Origin: Rhodothermales bacterium
Lineage (GTDB): Bacteria > Bacteroidota > Rhodothermia > Rhodothermales > UBA10348
NCBI GenBank assembly: GCA_017643395.1
Contig: JAEPNP010000003.1
Span: 318,769-382,768 of the forward strand
Length of the DNA stretch: 64,000 nucleotides
Direction: 5' to 3'
Below the pieces are notes generated by a model. That model did not search any database. It saw only the letters and a program-made list of their open reading frames with translations, and was not told the DNA's origin. Shown here piece after piece: positions 31,845 through 40,863 of this stretch (positions within the stretch are counted from its first letter, which is position 1; each line of letters begins with the position of its first letter). Made by a program: the position numbers and the translations under genes.

Positions 31845-33359
31845 ATGAAGCAACTCGTTTTCGCGATCGCGCTTGTTTTTTCCGCCGCGCCCGCCCTTGC
31901 GCAGACCGGCGACGACGCGTTTCGCTTTGCCCAGCGCACGCCGCTTTCCTCCCCCGAACTGATCGGTAGTGCCGGAGTCGGCGCCGCGGGGCGCGGCGAT
32001 CTCGGCGACCTTTTTGGCAACCCGGCCGGGCTGGGTTGGATGAAGCGCGGCGCCTTCTCGATCAGCCTGAACTCATCCAGCGCCGAGAGCGAAGCGGTGT
32101 ATTCGCTGCCTGGACTGTCCAGCGCGCGCACATCAGACCTGGCCGATTCCCAGCTCGGTGGACTGGCCTATCTCTACAAGGCACCGACCACGCAGGGCTC
32201 GCTCGTTTTTGGCGCCGGCGTCAGCCAGGTTGCCAGCTTCAACCGGGTGCTTTCCTTTGAGGGCGAGAACGGGCTGAACTCATTCACCGACTTCCTGATG
32301 CCGTTGTCCAACGAGTTCGAGCTCGTGGACGACAACGGCGACGTCTTTCCCGAATTCAGTCGGACCCTGTCGTTCATTGGATATGAGACATTTGCCATCG
32401 ACCTGAATCAGGCGGCCGCACAGGCAGGCGATCCGGTGCCGTTTGACCCTGCCGTTTCTTTCGGCACGGTGCTGCAAACGGGCCGTGTTGAGGAAACAGG
32501 CCAGCAGTCCGAGTTCACGATCGGAGGTGGCTGGGAAGCCTCCGAAGATGTGATGGTCGGCCTGAGCCTCAACGTGCCGTTCGGCAAGTACGAGTTCAAC
32601 CGCGTCCTTGACGAGGATGACATCTTTGACGAGAACAACGGTGCCGACGGCACGACCGACTTCAGCTACCTGACCTTCACCGAAGGCTTCGAGTCGCGCA
32701 TGGTGGGACTGAACCTGAGGGCCGGTCTCTCGGCCAAGGTGAGCTCGAACCTCCGTGTCGGCGCGGTTCTGGAAACGCCGACGTGGTACACCGTTCAGGA
32801 AGACTACGACACCGCGCTCTTCACGGCCTTCGACAATGGAGATCAGTTTGAGTACGGCGACGATTTCGATGAGGATGCCGGTCGTGGTTCGTTCGACTAC
32901 AATGTGCGCACGCCCTGGAAGCTCGGCGTCGGGTTGACCTACACGGCAGGCAAGCTGGATCTGTCCGGCGACCTTGAACTGGTGGACTGGTCGCAGCTCG
33001 AGCTGGATTCGGGCTCGTTCTCTTTCGCGGATCAGAATCAGGCGATCCGGGAGAACTTCGAGTCGGTGGCCAACATCCGGCTGGGCGCTCAGTATCGCAT
33101 GGACAAGGTGCACCTGCGCGCCGGCCTGGCGGGCATCACCGATCCGCGCACCAACAATGATTCGGTGGACAGGGACCGGGGATTGGTATCACTCGGGGTT
33201 AGCTACCTGATCAATGACCAGTTCGCGCTCGATCTGGCGTTCATGGGTGAGGCCTTCGGGGATCGCTACGCTCCGTACACGGAGGTGGCGGATGCGCCGA
33301 TCGTGAATGAGGACGTCACGCGTGGTTTTGTAACGCTCGGCGTGCGCGTGGGCCTCTGA
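31845..33359 (+). CDS. FadL/TodX (OmpP1)-type outer-membrane transport protein
   Basis: ATG 31845 is chosen since it begins a signal peptide (M-K-Q-L-V-F-A ... P-A-L-A-Q). The 504-residue product starts, once processed, with D-A-F-R-F-A-Q-R-T-P-L, then G-S-A-G-V-G-A-A-G-R-G-D-L, N-P-A-G-L-G-W and long alternating strands (V-G-L-S-L-N-V-P-F-G-K-Y, L-G-V-G-L-T-Y), ending V-R-V-G-L. The family forms barrels that pass hydrophobic molecules such as fatty acids. The P-A-L/N-P-A-G signature is clear; the substrate is not. A strong terminator follows. Confidence 0.85.
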   Translation: MKQLVFAIALVFSAAPALAQTGDDAFRFAQRTPLSSPELIGSAGVGAAGRGDLGDLFGNPAGLGWMKRGAFSISLNSSSAESEAVYSLPGLSSARTSDLADSQLGGLAYLYKAPTTQGSLVFGAGVSQVASFNRVLSFEGENGLNSFTDFLMPLSNEFELVDDNGDVFPEFSRTLSFIGYETFAIDLNQAAAQAGDPVPFDPAVSFGTVLQTGRVEETGQQSEFTIGGGWEASEDVMVGLSLNVPFGKYEFNRVLDEDDIFDENNGADGTTDFSYLTFTEGFESRMVGLNLRAGLSAKVSSNLRVGAVLETPTWYTVQEDYDTALFTAFDNGDQFEYGDDFDEDAGRGSFDYNVRTPWKLGVGLTYTAGKLDLSGDLELVDWSQLELDSGSFSFADQNQAIRENFESVANIRLGAQYRMDKVHLRAGLAGITDPRTNNDSVDRDRGLVSLGVSYLINDQFALDLAFMGEAFGDRYAPYTEVADAPIVNEDVTRGFVTLGVRVGL

Positions 33360-33385
33360 AAGTTCACACCGGTTGAACAGGAACA

Positions 33386-33423
33386 ACGGCCGTCGATAGT
33401 GTTCGACGGCCGTTTTTCTTTTT
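33386..33423 (+). terminator. Intrinsic terminator
   Basis: ACGGCCGTCGA (33386-33396) pairs perfectly with TCGACGGCCGT (33403-33413) around a six-base loop, followed by a T-rich tail (TTTTCTTTTT). It ends the FadL-type gene 27 bases after its stop. Confidence 0.92.
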
Positions 33424-33429
33424 CACCCC

Positions 33430-34065
33430 ATGAGACACACTCTTCTCCTCGTCGCGGCCTTGCTGCTTGCGACTCCGGCCGCTGGACAGTTCAGCCTTCG
33501 GGCAGAACGCGACCTCGCAGGCACATACACATCGTCCGGACAGGTACCCGCCACCGGATCGGCGCGATCGATTGACGAGTCCACTTCGATCGAAGGTGGA
33601 TTCTCAGTGCGCGCAGAGGTGCTTGCCGGAGACCCCTGGACGGCGGGGCTCGGCCTGGAATTGGCATCTGGACGTTCACTGCAGGGACACGAGGGCAGTT
33701 TTTCAACGCGCGCGGCGTATGCCCGTCTTGGCTATCGAAGCGCTCTGCCCTGGAATCCCTCTTTCACGTTGCGCGGCGGCCCCTCACTGCTGGGTGGCGA
33801 CGAGACGTATGAGGACCGCTCCTACTCTGGCGTCGGCTACAACGGCCTCCGGCAGAACGTGCCCGTGCAGTTTCCTGCGGGTTATCACGTGGGCATTGAC
33901 GTCGGGGCAGAGTGGAAGCAGGCGCGATTCGGCATCTTCTGGGTGCAGCATCACCACATCCGGCGCTACCGTGAAAATGCAGAGACCGCATCGCAGGTAA
34001 ACCGTCTCATTGACCTCGATACCGTGATCACCCGGTTCGGGGTGTCGGTGGGCGTAGGACTCTAG
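33430..34065 (+). CDS. Small outer-membrane beta-barrel protein, unassigned
   Basis: A 211-residue protein: signal peptide (M-R-H-T-L-L-L-V-A-A ... A-A-G-Q), then about eight to ten amphipathic strands with aromatic girdles (G-L-G-L-E-L-A-S-G, A-A-Y-A-R-L-G-Y-R, G-Y-H-V-G-I-D-V-G-A-E-W, R-F-G-I-F-W-V-Q) and a C-terminal strand V-S-V-G-V-G-L. The pattern is that of a small porin-like barrel of Bacteroidota, but no named family is recognised. It begins seven bases after the terminator tail of the gene before, so it must have its own promoter or rely on readthrough. A CCGGGTG-TCG-CACCCGG hairpin follows near 34068. Confidence 0.6.
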   Translation: MRHTLLLVAALLLATPAAGQFSLRAERDLAGTYTSSGQVPATGSARSIDESTSIEGGFSVRAEVLAGDPWTAGLGLELASGRSLQGHEGSFSTRAAYARLGYRSALPWNPSFTLRGGPSLLGGDETYEDRSYSGVGYNGLRQNVPVQFPAGYHVGIDVGAEWKQARFGIFWVQHHHIRRYRENAETASQVNRLIDLDTVITRFGVSVGVGL

Positions 34066-34122
34066 GCACCGGGTGTCGCACCCGGGAGGGGTTTCCCGTT
34101 TCTCCGGGTGAGGACCCCTCTT

Positions 34123-34353
34123 ATGCGCATCTACCAAATGGACGGTGTCATTTGCTTTGACACCGACGATCTAAACGAAGCCCGCCTGCTTGACGATTAC
34201 GCTGCGCTGTGCGCGGAAATCGGTGAGGCCCGCGCTGCAGCGCGCATCGCTCAGTGGCTTTCCCCACGTGACGACGCCTATGGCACGGCCACGCTGGTGG
34301 ATGTCTGTGACCTCTCCCGCCGCATCGAGGCCGGAGAGTGGCGGTCGGTCTGA
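34123..34353 (+). CDS. Small hypothetical protein
   Basis: A 76-residue acidic protein. ATG 34123 (M-R-I-Y-Q-M-D-G-V) is preferred to the GTG 15 bases upstream. It has two helices rich in Ala, Glu and Arg (A-R-L-L-D-D-Y-A-A-L-C-A-E-I-G-E-A-R-A) and a short C-terminal helix (L-S-R-R-I-E-A-G-E-W). No motif is known. A clear terminator just after it supports a real transcription unit. Confidence 0.55.
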   Translation: MRIYQMDGVICFDTDDLNEARLLDDYAALCAEIGEARAAARIAQWLSPRDDAYGTATLVDVCDLSRRIEAGEWRSV

Positions 34354-34373
34354 GAAGACTCAAACTCAACCAT

Positions 34374-34413
34374 AAAAAAGAAGCCCTCACCGGACGCTCG
34401 GCGAGGGCTCTTT
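34374..34413. terminator. Bidirectional terminator between convergent genes
   Basis: AGCCCTC (34382-34388) pairs with GAGGGCT (34403-34409), with CCG/CGG pairs inside. An A-rich run precedes it (serving the minus strand) and CTCTTT follows (plus strand). It lies between the small plus-strand gene ending at 34353 and the DUF1508 gene ending at 34434. Confidence 0.85.
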
Positions 34414-34433
34414 CAGAGGGGGCGTGGTGACAA

Positions 34434-34766
34434 TCAGCCGGAGTAGCCGTTGCGCTCGGCGTTGGCCTTGGCGTTGGCTTTGCTGCTGTAACCTTCGGAC
34501 GAGGAGCCGACAATGTTGCCGTTGGTAGCCGTGCGGCGCCAGCGATGCTCACCAGACTTGTCGGTATAGAATTCCCAGTTGTCGCTGCCACCCAGGCCGT
34601 TCGGGTTTCCGTTGTAGCCGTGCCGCTCCGCGTTCTTCACGGCATCGGACTTGGACTTGTACCCTTCGGTAGCGGCACCCACAATGTTCTTGTTGGTTGC
34701 CCGGCGACGCCAGCGATGCTCGCCGGCCTTGTCGACGTAGAATTCCCAGCTGTCTGAGTTGCTCAT
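34434..34766 (-). CDS. Tandem DUF1508 (YegP-like) protein
   Basis: A 110-residue cytosolic protein made of two DUF1508 repeats, each with W-E-F-Y-x-D-K-x-G-E-H-R-W-R-R, A-T-N-x-N-I-V-G and the end E-G-Y-x-S-K-x-x-A-x-x-N-A-E-R. The family is small, stress-associated in several bacteria and of unknown biochemical role. The terminator at 34374-34413 closes it. No partner gene is evident. Confidence 0.92.
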   Translation of the reverse strand: MSNSDSWEFYVDKAGEHRWRRRATNKNIVGAATEGYKSKSDAVKNAERHGYNGNPNGLGGSDNWEFYTDKSGEHRWRRTATNGNIVGSSSEGYSSKANAKANAERNGYSG

Positions 34767-34814
34767 GGAGAGTGCTGTTTGATTTGGCCAGATGCGCAGG
34801 GAGTATAGCGAATA

Positions 34815-37133
34815 TCAGGTGTCGATGGTCTTTCGCTTGAGGAAGAACACGCCTTCGCGCCCCGACGTCACGACGATGACACCACTCTTGAAATAGGGAT
34901 AGTTCGACCACGCGCCGAGCACCGGGGCGGAGTCATTGGGGCCATAGGGCACGGTGTCGAAATAGCCGACTTCCACAGGACGCTCGCGGTCGGAGATATC
35001 GACGATGCGCAGACCAGCCTGATAGTTGGTCTGATACATGATGTCCCCCTTCACGTAGAGGTTGTGGTCGATGGAGCTGGTCTCGGCCAGATACTCTCCG
35101 GCCAGCACGGGGTCCTCGAGGTCGGTGAGGTCGAAGATCAGCGTGCGGGTAAAGTCGACGAGTCCGGATACTTCGTCACCCTCGTCATTCAGGTAGAAGT
35201 AGCGGTGCTCATCGTCGAACCATCCCTGGTGGGTGTACGCCACGTTGGGGTAGTCAGCCATCGAGATCGCCGTCGGATTCGACTTGTCGGTTACATCGGC
35301 GATGGACAAGGCGGTCCCATTGGAGGACAGACAGATCTCGCGCCCCTGGTAGTCGACATCAGGCCCACGATAGTTCACGCACTGCGCGTCATGGGTCGCT
35401 CCCGAGCCGCCACGGCCGGTGCGGCGATCGGCAAAGCAGCCCGCGAATTCCGGGTTGGCCGGATCACTCAGGTCGATCATGTGGAGGGCACCGCCGCAGG
35501 ATTCGCCGCCTGAGTCGCTGCCGACGGCGTAGGCGAACCCTGATTCCTCATTGATGACGATGTTGTGCGAGCTGAAGACCCCCTTGTAAATGTTCGTCTC
35601 CGTAAAGGTGACGGGCACCTGCGAGCGGTCGAGATCGCGGAGTTGCGTGAGGTCCAGAATCTGCATGTGGTGTGCACCGGCACCATCCGCAACGACGTAG
35701 GCGTGGTCCCGGTACACCTTGATGTCACGCCACAGGCTCTGATTGGCCGTGGACGTAAGCGGCAGATCGCCGAGGTAGACCGGGTTGTACGGGTCGGTCA
35801 GGTCGACGATGCTGGTCCCGTCCGTGCGGCCGATCAGCGCGTATTCACTGCCTGTTTCCGGGTCCTCCCAGCCCCAGACATCACTCATCTGGATTCCGCG
35901 CCTGGCGCCGACATCCTCCCGTGTGAGGAAGCTCAGCATGTCCACCTCGGAGCACGCGAATCCCCCTGCCGTGTCGTCCTCACATTCGTTGGCCTCGCCC
36001 GTGACGGTTGCAAACTTCCCGGAGTCGTACCAGACCATCTGCGGCTGGGACCAGGCGGCACCTGAGACGGAGTAGATGAATGCGGCTCCCTCGAAGTTGT
36101 CCTGGCCGTTGGCTCCGACGGCGAGGACCGACTCGTTGCCGGCAAGGGCGGCTCCGAAGCCGGATCGGAATTGAAGGGCATCCGGCTGCAGCAGTTTGGC
36201 CCCCGCGGCCGTGAAGCGATGCACGGCACCTTCGCGGGCGCCTGTGCCCGGCGCTCCAGCGACGAAATGATCGCCTGCCATGGCAATAGAGGTGCCGAAG
36301 CCCGGGCTGCCGTCCGATACGAAAGGCCGCATTGTGCTCTCCAGAACCCACTCGGAGCCGTCGCGGCTCCACGAAGTGACTTCACCCGAGCGCACGCTCC
36401 GCCCCGGGGCACCGATCCCGATTCGGCCATCAGCAATCATCAGAGAAGCACCAAAGCTGTCTCCGCTGCCGCCTGCAGGGTGCCGAATGGCCATCGGCTC
36501 GCTCCAGCTTCCGGATTCCCGGCGCGCGCTGAACACGGCACCGGCCCGCTCGTCGATTCCTGGCGCGCCGATGGCGAGCAAATCGCCCGAAATGGCGAGC
36601 GCACCACCAAACCGATCATTCGGGGCAGGCTCGGGAGCTTGCCAGCGACCGGTCTCAGTCCAGGTGACCCCGTCCCCAGAATGGAAGGCGAATGCCTGGC
36701 CGGACTCGCCGCGCTCACCGGGAGCCCCGACGAGGAGGTGGCCGTCCGAATATGCCACGGCAGCACCGAATCCCGGCACGTCTGACTCAATGGTTCCGAT
36801 GTGCTCCCAGAGGGGTCCCATCCCGCGGCGATGCACGTAGACCCGCATGGCCTGCGGCGCGCCGACCACCAGGGTTTCGTCATCGGCCGCCAACGCTCGA
36901 CCGTACCCATCGGCCGTCTCGGTGTTGGCGGAGATCCGAGCCGAGAGTTCGTAGGTGCCGTCCGCTGCCGGACTGAACACGTACGCCGTGCCCGGCAGAA
37001 GCAGATTACGTCCTTCGCCGACGATGACGTCATCGCCCGAAACCGCTACGGAAGCGCCAAACTGCAGCGCGTATTGCGCGGACGCGGCCGGAGCGATGAG
37101 GACCGCGAGAAAGAGGAGGGAGAGTCGTTTCAT
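34815..37133 (-). CDS. Secreted FG-GAP and LVIVD (choice-of-anchor B) protein
   Basis: A 772-residue protein with signal peptide (M-K-R-L-S-L-L-F-L-A ... S-A-Q). Residues about 25-390 are six or seven FG-GAP-like propeller blades (F-G-x-A-V-A-x-S-G-D-x-x-V-G-x-P-G repeated). From about 395 the choice-of-anchor B region follows, with repeated x-L-x-I-V-D-L-T-D-P-x-x-P and a H-x-H/D-x-x-Y pattern (S-H-N-I-V-I-N-E-E-S-G-F-A-Y, D-H-N-L-Y-V-K-G). Such two-propeller proteins are extracellular with unknown ligands. The end L-K-R-K-T-I-D-T shows no sorting domain. Confidence 0.85.
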   Translation of the reverse strand: MKRLSLLFLAVLIAPAASAQYALQFGASVAVSGDDVIVGEGRNLLLPGTAYVFSPAADGTYELSARISANTETADGYGRALAADDETLVVGAPQAMRVYVHRRGMGPLWEHIGTIESDVPGFGAAVAYSDGHLLVGAPGERGESGQAFAFHSGDGVTWTETGRWQAPEPAPNDRFGGALAISGDLLAIGAPGIDERAGAVFSARRESGSWSEPMAIRHPAGGSGDSFGASLMIADGRIGIGAPGRSVRSGEVTSWSRDGSEWVLESTMRPFVSDGSPGFGTSIAMAGDHFVAGAPGTGAREGAVHRFTAAGAKLLQPDALQFRSGFGAALAGNESVLAVGANGQDNFEGAAFIYSVSGAAWSQPQMVWYDSGKFATVTGEANECEDDTAGGFACSEVDMLSFLTREDVGARRGIQMSDVWGWEDPETGSEYALIGRTDGTSIVDLTDPYNPVYLGDLPLTSTANQSLWRDIKVYRDHAYVVADGAGAHHMQILDLTQLRDLDRSQVPVTFTETNIYKGVFSSHNIVINEESGFAYAVGSDSGGESCGGALHMIDLSDPANPEFAGCFADRRTGRGGSGATHDAQCVNYRGPDVDYQGREICLSSNGTALSIADVTDKSNPTAISMADYPNVAYTHQGWFDDEHRYFYLNDEGDEVSGLVDFTRTLIFDLTDLEDPVLAGEYLAETSSIDHNLYVKGDIMYQTNYQAGLRIVDISDRERPVEVGYFDTVPYGPNDSAPVLGAWSNYPYFKSGVIVVTSGREGVFFLKRKTIDT

Positions 37134-37189
37134 GACCGTGGTGGGTTGGCAACCCCCAACGGTACGCGGCCCCGCTCAGGCCGTCAAGG

Positions 37190-38254
37190 TCAGTTCGAGC
37201 CTTCTGCCTCTTCGGCAGCTGCAGCCGCAGCGCGGCGCTCCCTCATGAGGCGGAAGAAGGCCTGCGCATTGCGGCGGTGCTCTCCGAGTGTGCGACTGAA
37301 TATGTGCCCGCCGTCTCCGCGCGCGACAAAGAAGTAGTAGCCGTGCGACTCGGGCCGCAGCACGCCTTCAATGGAGGACCGGGAGGGATTGGTTACAGGC
37401 CCAGGGGGAAGGCCCCGGTACTGGTAGGTGTTGTAGGGATGGTCGATGCGGTAGTCCCGGTTGAACAGACGCCGCTTGCTTCCTTCCAGCTCAATCAGGG
37501 CATACTGGATGGTCGGGTCGGCCTGCAGCGGCCACCGGTCACGCAGTCGATTCATGTAGACCCCGGCGATGGTGGCCTTCTCTTCGACGAGCCCCGACTC
37601 CCACTCGACAATGGCGGCCATGCTCATGACCTCTTCCTTGTCCAGCGTCAGGCCCGGCAACCCCGGCGCGCCGTCGGCGGCCTGATCATAGAACCGGTCG
37701 AACGTCTCCTTGATTTCCCTGATGACGGTCTGAGGCGACGACTCCCAATAGAAGAAGTACGTGTCGGGTAGCATGTAGCTGAAGAGGTGCAGCGTGTCCG
37801 TACCCAGGCTTTCGGCGAACTCCTGATCGGAGAGCGCTGTCAGGAATTCGTGCTCGGTGAAGGCCATGCTCCGGGCTACGCGGCGGGCCATGAAGTCTCG
37901 CCGTGTGCCTTCGATGATGGTTACCCGCACGGGTGTTTCCAGCCCGGCCCGAAGCGTGGAAAGCAGATCGATGTTGGACTGCCCCTGCTGGAATTCGTAG
38001 TGCCCCGACTTGATCTGATCTCCCCAGCCCGACGCCCTCGCGATGAAGTCGAAGGTCCACCTGCGGTCGAGAATGCCGGCCGCAACAAGCGAATCCTGCA
38101 CGGTTTCGAGCGAGGAGCCGGCCGGAAGCTTTACCGAACGGGCGTCGTCGTAGGCAGGTGTGTTGGGAGCAAAAGCCATCCAGGACACCACGCCGACGGC
38201 AGTCGCGCCCAGAACCAGGAATCCGATGAAAACCTTCAGGAGTGTGCTGCGCAT
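37190..38254 (-). CDS. mltG: Endolytic transglycosylase MltG
   Basis: A 354-residue protein with a single N-terminal membrane anchor (V-F-I-G-F-L-V-L-G-A-T-A-V-G-V-V), a LysM-like subdomain and the YceG catalytic domain. The conserved acid lies in A-I-V-E-W-E-S-G-L-V-E-E-K-A-T-I-A-G-V-Y-M-N-R-L, followed by L-Q-A-D-P-T-I-Q-Y-A and the end P-N-P-x-S-type motif V-T-N-P-S-R-S-S-I-E-G. It cuts nascent peptidoglycan strands at the membrane. It is the last gene of a tsaD, chorismate mutase, mltG run, ten bases after its neighbour. Confidence 0.95.
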   Translation of the reverse strand: MRSTLLKVFIGFLVLGATAVGVVSWMAFAPNTPAYDDARSVKLPAGSSLETVQDSLVAAGILDRRWTFDFIARASGWGDQIKSGHYEFQQGQSNIDLLSTLRAGLETPVRVTIIEGTRRDFMARRVARSMAFTEHEFLTALSDQEFAESLGTDTLHLFSYMLPDTYFFYWESSPQTVIREIKETFDRFYDQAADGAPGLPGLTLDKEEVMSMAAIVEWESGLVEEKATIAGVYMNRLRDRWPLQADPTIQYALIELEGSKRRLFNRDYRIDHPYNTYQYRGLPPGPVTNPSRSSIEGVLRPESHGYYFFVARGDGGHIFSRTLGEHRRNAQAFFRLMRERRAAAAAAEEAEGSN

Positions 38255-38264
38255 GGAAAGCCGT

Positions 38265-38621
38265 CTAGTCGCCGGGCGAACGCCCTTGGTCCGCGTCCGG
38301 TTCGTCCTGATAATGACGACGTTCCAGGGACCGGATTTCGTCTATGATGCGCTCAAAGAGGTGCTGCACGGCGCGGTCCGGCAGCGGGCCTTCATTGGAG
38401 GCGAGCACGTTGTCGATGACCTGTTGCTCCCGGCTGGGCACATACACAGGGAGGCCCGACGCCTTCTTGATCCGACCAATTTCGTTGGCGCTGATGGCTC
38501 GGTCATTCAGCAGTGCCAGGATGAGTCGGTCCACAAGGTCGATGCGCTCGCGCCAGGTGCCCAGCGTGCGCTCCTCCGGCGGCTCCGGAAGGATGGACTT
38601 CAGCGTTTCTCGGCTGCTCAC
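38265..38621 (-). CDS. Chorismate mutase, AroQ type
   Basis: A 118-residue all-helical protein. W-R-E-R-I-D-L-V-D-R-L-I-L-A-L-L-N-D-R, the I-x-x-I-K helix (E-I-G-R-I-K-K) and V-P-x-R-E-Q-Q-V-I-D give the usual arrangement of Arg, Asp, Lys and Gln around the active site of AroQ mutases, which turn chorismate into prephenate. The start overlaps the stop of tsaD by four bases (ATGA). It stands alone, not fused to DAHP synthase or prephenate dehydratase. Confidence 0.9.
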   Translation of the reverse strand: MSSRETLKSILPEPPEERTLGTWRERIDLVDRLILALLNDRAISANEIGRIKKASGLPVYVPSREQQVIDNVLASNEGPLPDRAVQHLFERIIDEIRSLERRHYQDEPDADQGRSPGD

Positions 38622-39622
38622 AGGCGCAAGGCGGGCTCGGCGGTCAGGGAAAGGGGGTCGGTACGTCCGGCGCTCAGCTTGGCATGCCCGGCCATGGCGA
38701 TCATGGCCGCGTTGTCCATGCAGTACCGCAGCTCGGGCACGTGCACGCTCAGGCGCTCACGTTCGGCGAGACGGTCCAACTGCGCACGCAGTCCGGAGTT
38801 TGCTGAAACACCACCCGCCAGCGCAATTCGGCGGATTCCGGTCTGTTTGATCGCACGCGCGACGCCTCGCACCAGCATCTCGACCACGGCGGCCTGAAAA
38901 CTGGCGCAGAGGTCGTTGAGGTGCTGAGCCAGGTGCGCCCGTCGGGCCTCTTCGTCAAACCCGTTCAGGTAGTAGAGAACGGCTGTTTTGATCCCACTGA
39001 ATGAGAAGTCCACCCCCTTGAGGTGCGTGCGGGGAAAGCGCACGAACTCAGGATTGCCGAGTGCCGCCCGCCTGTCCACCTCCGGACCGCCGGGATAGGG
39101 CAGGCCAAGCAGTTTGCCGACCTTGTCAAACGCTTCTCCCGCGGCGTCGTCCCGGGTGCGCCCGAGCGTCGTGTAGCTGAAGTCGTCGTCCACACGAACC
39201 ACCTGCGTGTGCCCTCCGGACACAATCAGGCAAAGAAAGGGCGTTTGAGGCGCATCCGGTCCCAGAAACAGGGAGAAGAGGTGACCTTCCAGATGATTGA
39301 CTCCGATCAGAGGCTGGTCCAACGCCCAGGCGAGTCCCTTGGCAAAGCTCAATCCGACGAGCAGGGAGCCTGCCAGTCCGGGGCCGTGGGTCACGGCGAT
39401 GCCGTCCAGGTCGGCATAGGTCGCATCGCCCGTCTCCAGCGCCTCCCGGACTACCGGCACGATCAGGCGCTGGTGATCGCGTGAAGCGAGCTCCGGAACC
39501 ACGCCCCCGTAGCGCCGGTGCACCGGCTGCGAGGAAACGATGCTCGATGCCAGCTGCCCGTCACGCACCACGGCGGCAGCCGTGTCGTCACACGAAGTCT
39601 CGATGCCCAGAATGACCGCCAC
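38618..39622 (-). CDS. tsaD: tRNA N6-threonylcarbamoyladenosine transferase TsaD
   Basis: A 334-residue protein of the ASKHA fold. It opens I-L-G-I-E-T-S-C-D-D-T-A-A-A-V, has the metal site H-x-x-x-H in V-N-H-L-E-G-H-L-F, V-T-H-G-P-G-L-A-G-S-L-L-V-G, C-L-I-V-S-G-G-H-T-Q, G-G-V-S-A-N-S-G-L-R and the final C-M-D-N-A-A-M-I-A-M-A-G. With TsaB, TsaC and TsaE it makes t6A at position 37 of tRNAs reading ANN codons. First gene of the run with chorismate mutase and mltG. A sigma70-like promoter facing the other way lies 66 bases upstream. Confidence 0.97.
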   Translation of the reverse strand: MAVILGIETSCDDTAAAVVRDGQLASSIVSSQPVHRRYGGVVPELASRDHQRLIVPVVREALETGDATYADLDGIAVTHGPGLAGSLLVGLSFAKGLAWALDQPLIGVNHLEGHLFSLFLGPDAPQTPFLCLIVSGGHTQVVRVDDDFSYTTLGRTRDDAAGEAFDKVGKLLGLPYPGGPEVDRRAALGNPEFVRFPRTHLKGVDFSFSGIKTAVLYYLNGFDEEARRAHLAQHLNDLCASFQAAVVEMLVRGVARAIKQTGIRRIALAGGVSANSGLRAQLDRLAERERLSVHVPELRYCMDNAAMIAMAGHAKLSAGRTDPLSLTAEPALRL

Positions 39623-39687
39623 GGTTCCCGCGAAATGCCCTGCCGACCTGCCGGCACAGACGAACTAATTGCCACCTTTCCACGTTA

Positions 39688-39717
39688 TTGACAGGCGGCC
39701 CAAACGCCGTCTATTAT
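39688..39717 (+). promoter_or_regulatory. Sigma70-like promoter
   Basis: TTGACA (39688-39693), an 18-base spacer and TATTAT (39712-39717), 42 bases before the next plus-strand start at 39760. The spacer contains GGCG and CGCC as a short inverted repeat that could be an operator. Confidence 0.6.
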
Positions 39718-39759
39718 ACGATCTGGCCGGATTTGGCCCACCATTTAGCTGAAACCTCC

Positions 39760-40311
39760 ATGCGAAGCGCACTTTTCGTCGCAGCCATACTTCTGCTGGT
39801 TTTCTCGGCCAGTCCTGCTTCGGCCCAGTTGAAGACTGAAGCCACCCAGATTGATGCGCCGGTTCGGCTTTATGATGCCGGCGGGACAGGGATTTCGTTG
39901 AACCGGTATTTCAGCCCGCAGCACTTCCGGATGGGCCACAGTTTTGAGCTTTCGTCCGGTTATGGCGGCAGCATGGGGATGTACACGAACTCCATGATGT
40001 GGCAGTTCTCCAGCAAGCTGGCGGCGCGGGTTGACGTGGCCATGGCCTATATGCCGGACGGAGGGTCCTCCACCGGGATGCTGTCCAACCAGTCACTGGG
40101 CGGGCAGAACGGGAGACTGTTTCTGAGGAACGCGGAGATCGCGTATCGCCCGCGGGAGAACATGGAATTCCACTTCCAGGTGCGCCAGAGCCCGTATGGC
40201 CGCTACATGTCGCCGTACGGATATGACCGCTATGGATCGGGTTTCCAGGGGCGGTTTGGCTACAACGACTACGCGCAGGGCCGCCTGTTCTGGAACAGCG
40301 ACTCGAATTAG
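39760..40311 (+). CDS. Exported protein of unknown function with Met/Gly/Tyr-rich surface-like sequence
   Basis: ATG 39760 begins a signal peptide (M-R-S-A-L-F-V-A-A-I ... S-A-Q) and lies 42 bases after the promoter. The 183-residue product has beta-rich sequence (Y-F-S-P-Q-H-F-R-M-G-H-S-F-E-L-S-S-G-Y-G-G), N-A-E-I-A-Y-R-P and an end with Y-G-R-Y-M-S-P-Y-G-Y-D-R-Y repeats. It may be a small barrel or a surface-associated protein. No family is recognised. Confidence 0.6.
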   Translation: MRSALFVAAILLLVFSASPASAQLKTEATQIDAPVRLYDAGGTGISLNRYFSPQHFRMGHSFELSSGYGGSMGMYTNSMMWQFSSKLAARVDVAMAYMPDGGSSTGMLSNQSLGGQNGRLFLRNAEIAYRPRENMEFHFQVRQSPYGRYMSPYGYDRYGSGFQGRFGYNDYAQGRLFWNSDSN

Positions 40312-40383
40312 GTGAGGTCCCCGCGGGGATCACGCCCTCCAGCGGCGCGTCGAACAGGCGTTCGATGACCAACTGCCTACTGG

Positions 40384-40863
40384 ATGGGATTGCTGACTGA
40401 GCGCATGCGCAATATGGGCCTGAATGCAGGCCTGGTTGTGGCTGGTGTGGCCGCGCTCGCCCTCCTGTATGCGTTGGTGGTTCGGTGGACGGGTCCTGAT
40501 CCGGCACCGCTGGGGCGCGCCGTAGGAGACATCGGGGACATCATCCAGGTCGATGTGCGCAACGGTTGCGGCGTCAGCGGTCTGGCTGATCGCATGACCG
40601 ACTATCTGCGGGACCACGGATTCGATGTCGTCGAGGCGGGCAACCATTCGTCGTACGATGAGTCGTCGACGTACGTGCTGGACCGCATCGGCAATCCACG
40701 CGCCGCCGAAGCGCTGGCGAGGGCCGTCGGTCTGCCGGCAGACCGGGTGCGTGAGGATATTCAGCCCGACTACTTCCTGGATGCAACCATTGTAATCGGT
40801 GCCGATTACGCAGCCATCCACCCTTTTTCTGAAACCGATGGGGCAACGGCCCCGTGCCAATGA
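40384..40863 (+). CDS. Membrane-anchored LytR_C domain protein
   Basis: A 159-residue protein with one membrane segment at about 15-35 (A-G-L-V-V-A-G-V-A-A-L-A-L-L-Y) and an outer LytR_C domain: I-Q-V-D-V-R-N-G-C-G-V-S-G-L-A-D-R-M-T-D-Y-L-R, G-F-D-V-V-E-A-G-N and the end L-D-A-T-I-V-I-G-A-D-Y. LytR_C domains accompany cell-wall polymer ligases but here stand alone. Its TGA overlaps the ATG of rsfS; the same pairing is often seen in this phylum. Confidence 0.85.
   Translation: MGLLTERMRNMGLNAGLVVAGVAALALLYALVVRWTGPDPAPLGRAVGDIGDIIQVDVRNGCGVSGLADRMTDYLRDHGFDVVEAGNHSSYDESSTYVLDRIGNPRAAEALARAVGLPADRVREDIQPDYFLDATIVIGADYAAIHPFSETDGATAPCQ

Noticed and set aside
30935-32131. 398-codon open frame opposite the Ser/Arg-repeat lipoprotein
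   Set aside because: A by-product of the repetitive codons on the plus strand; its product is an R/L/E/P-rich repeat with no signal or domain.
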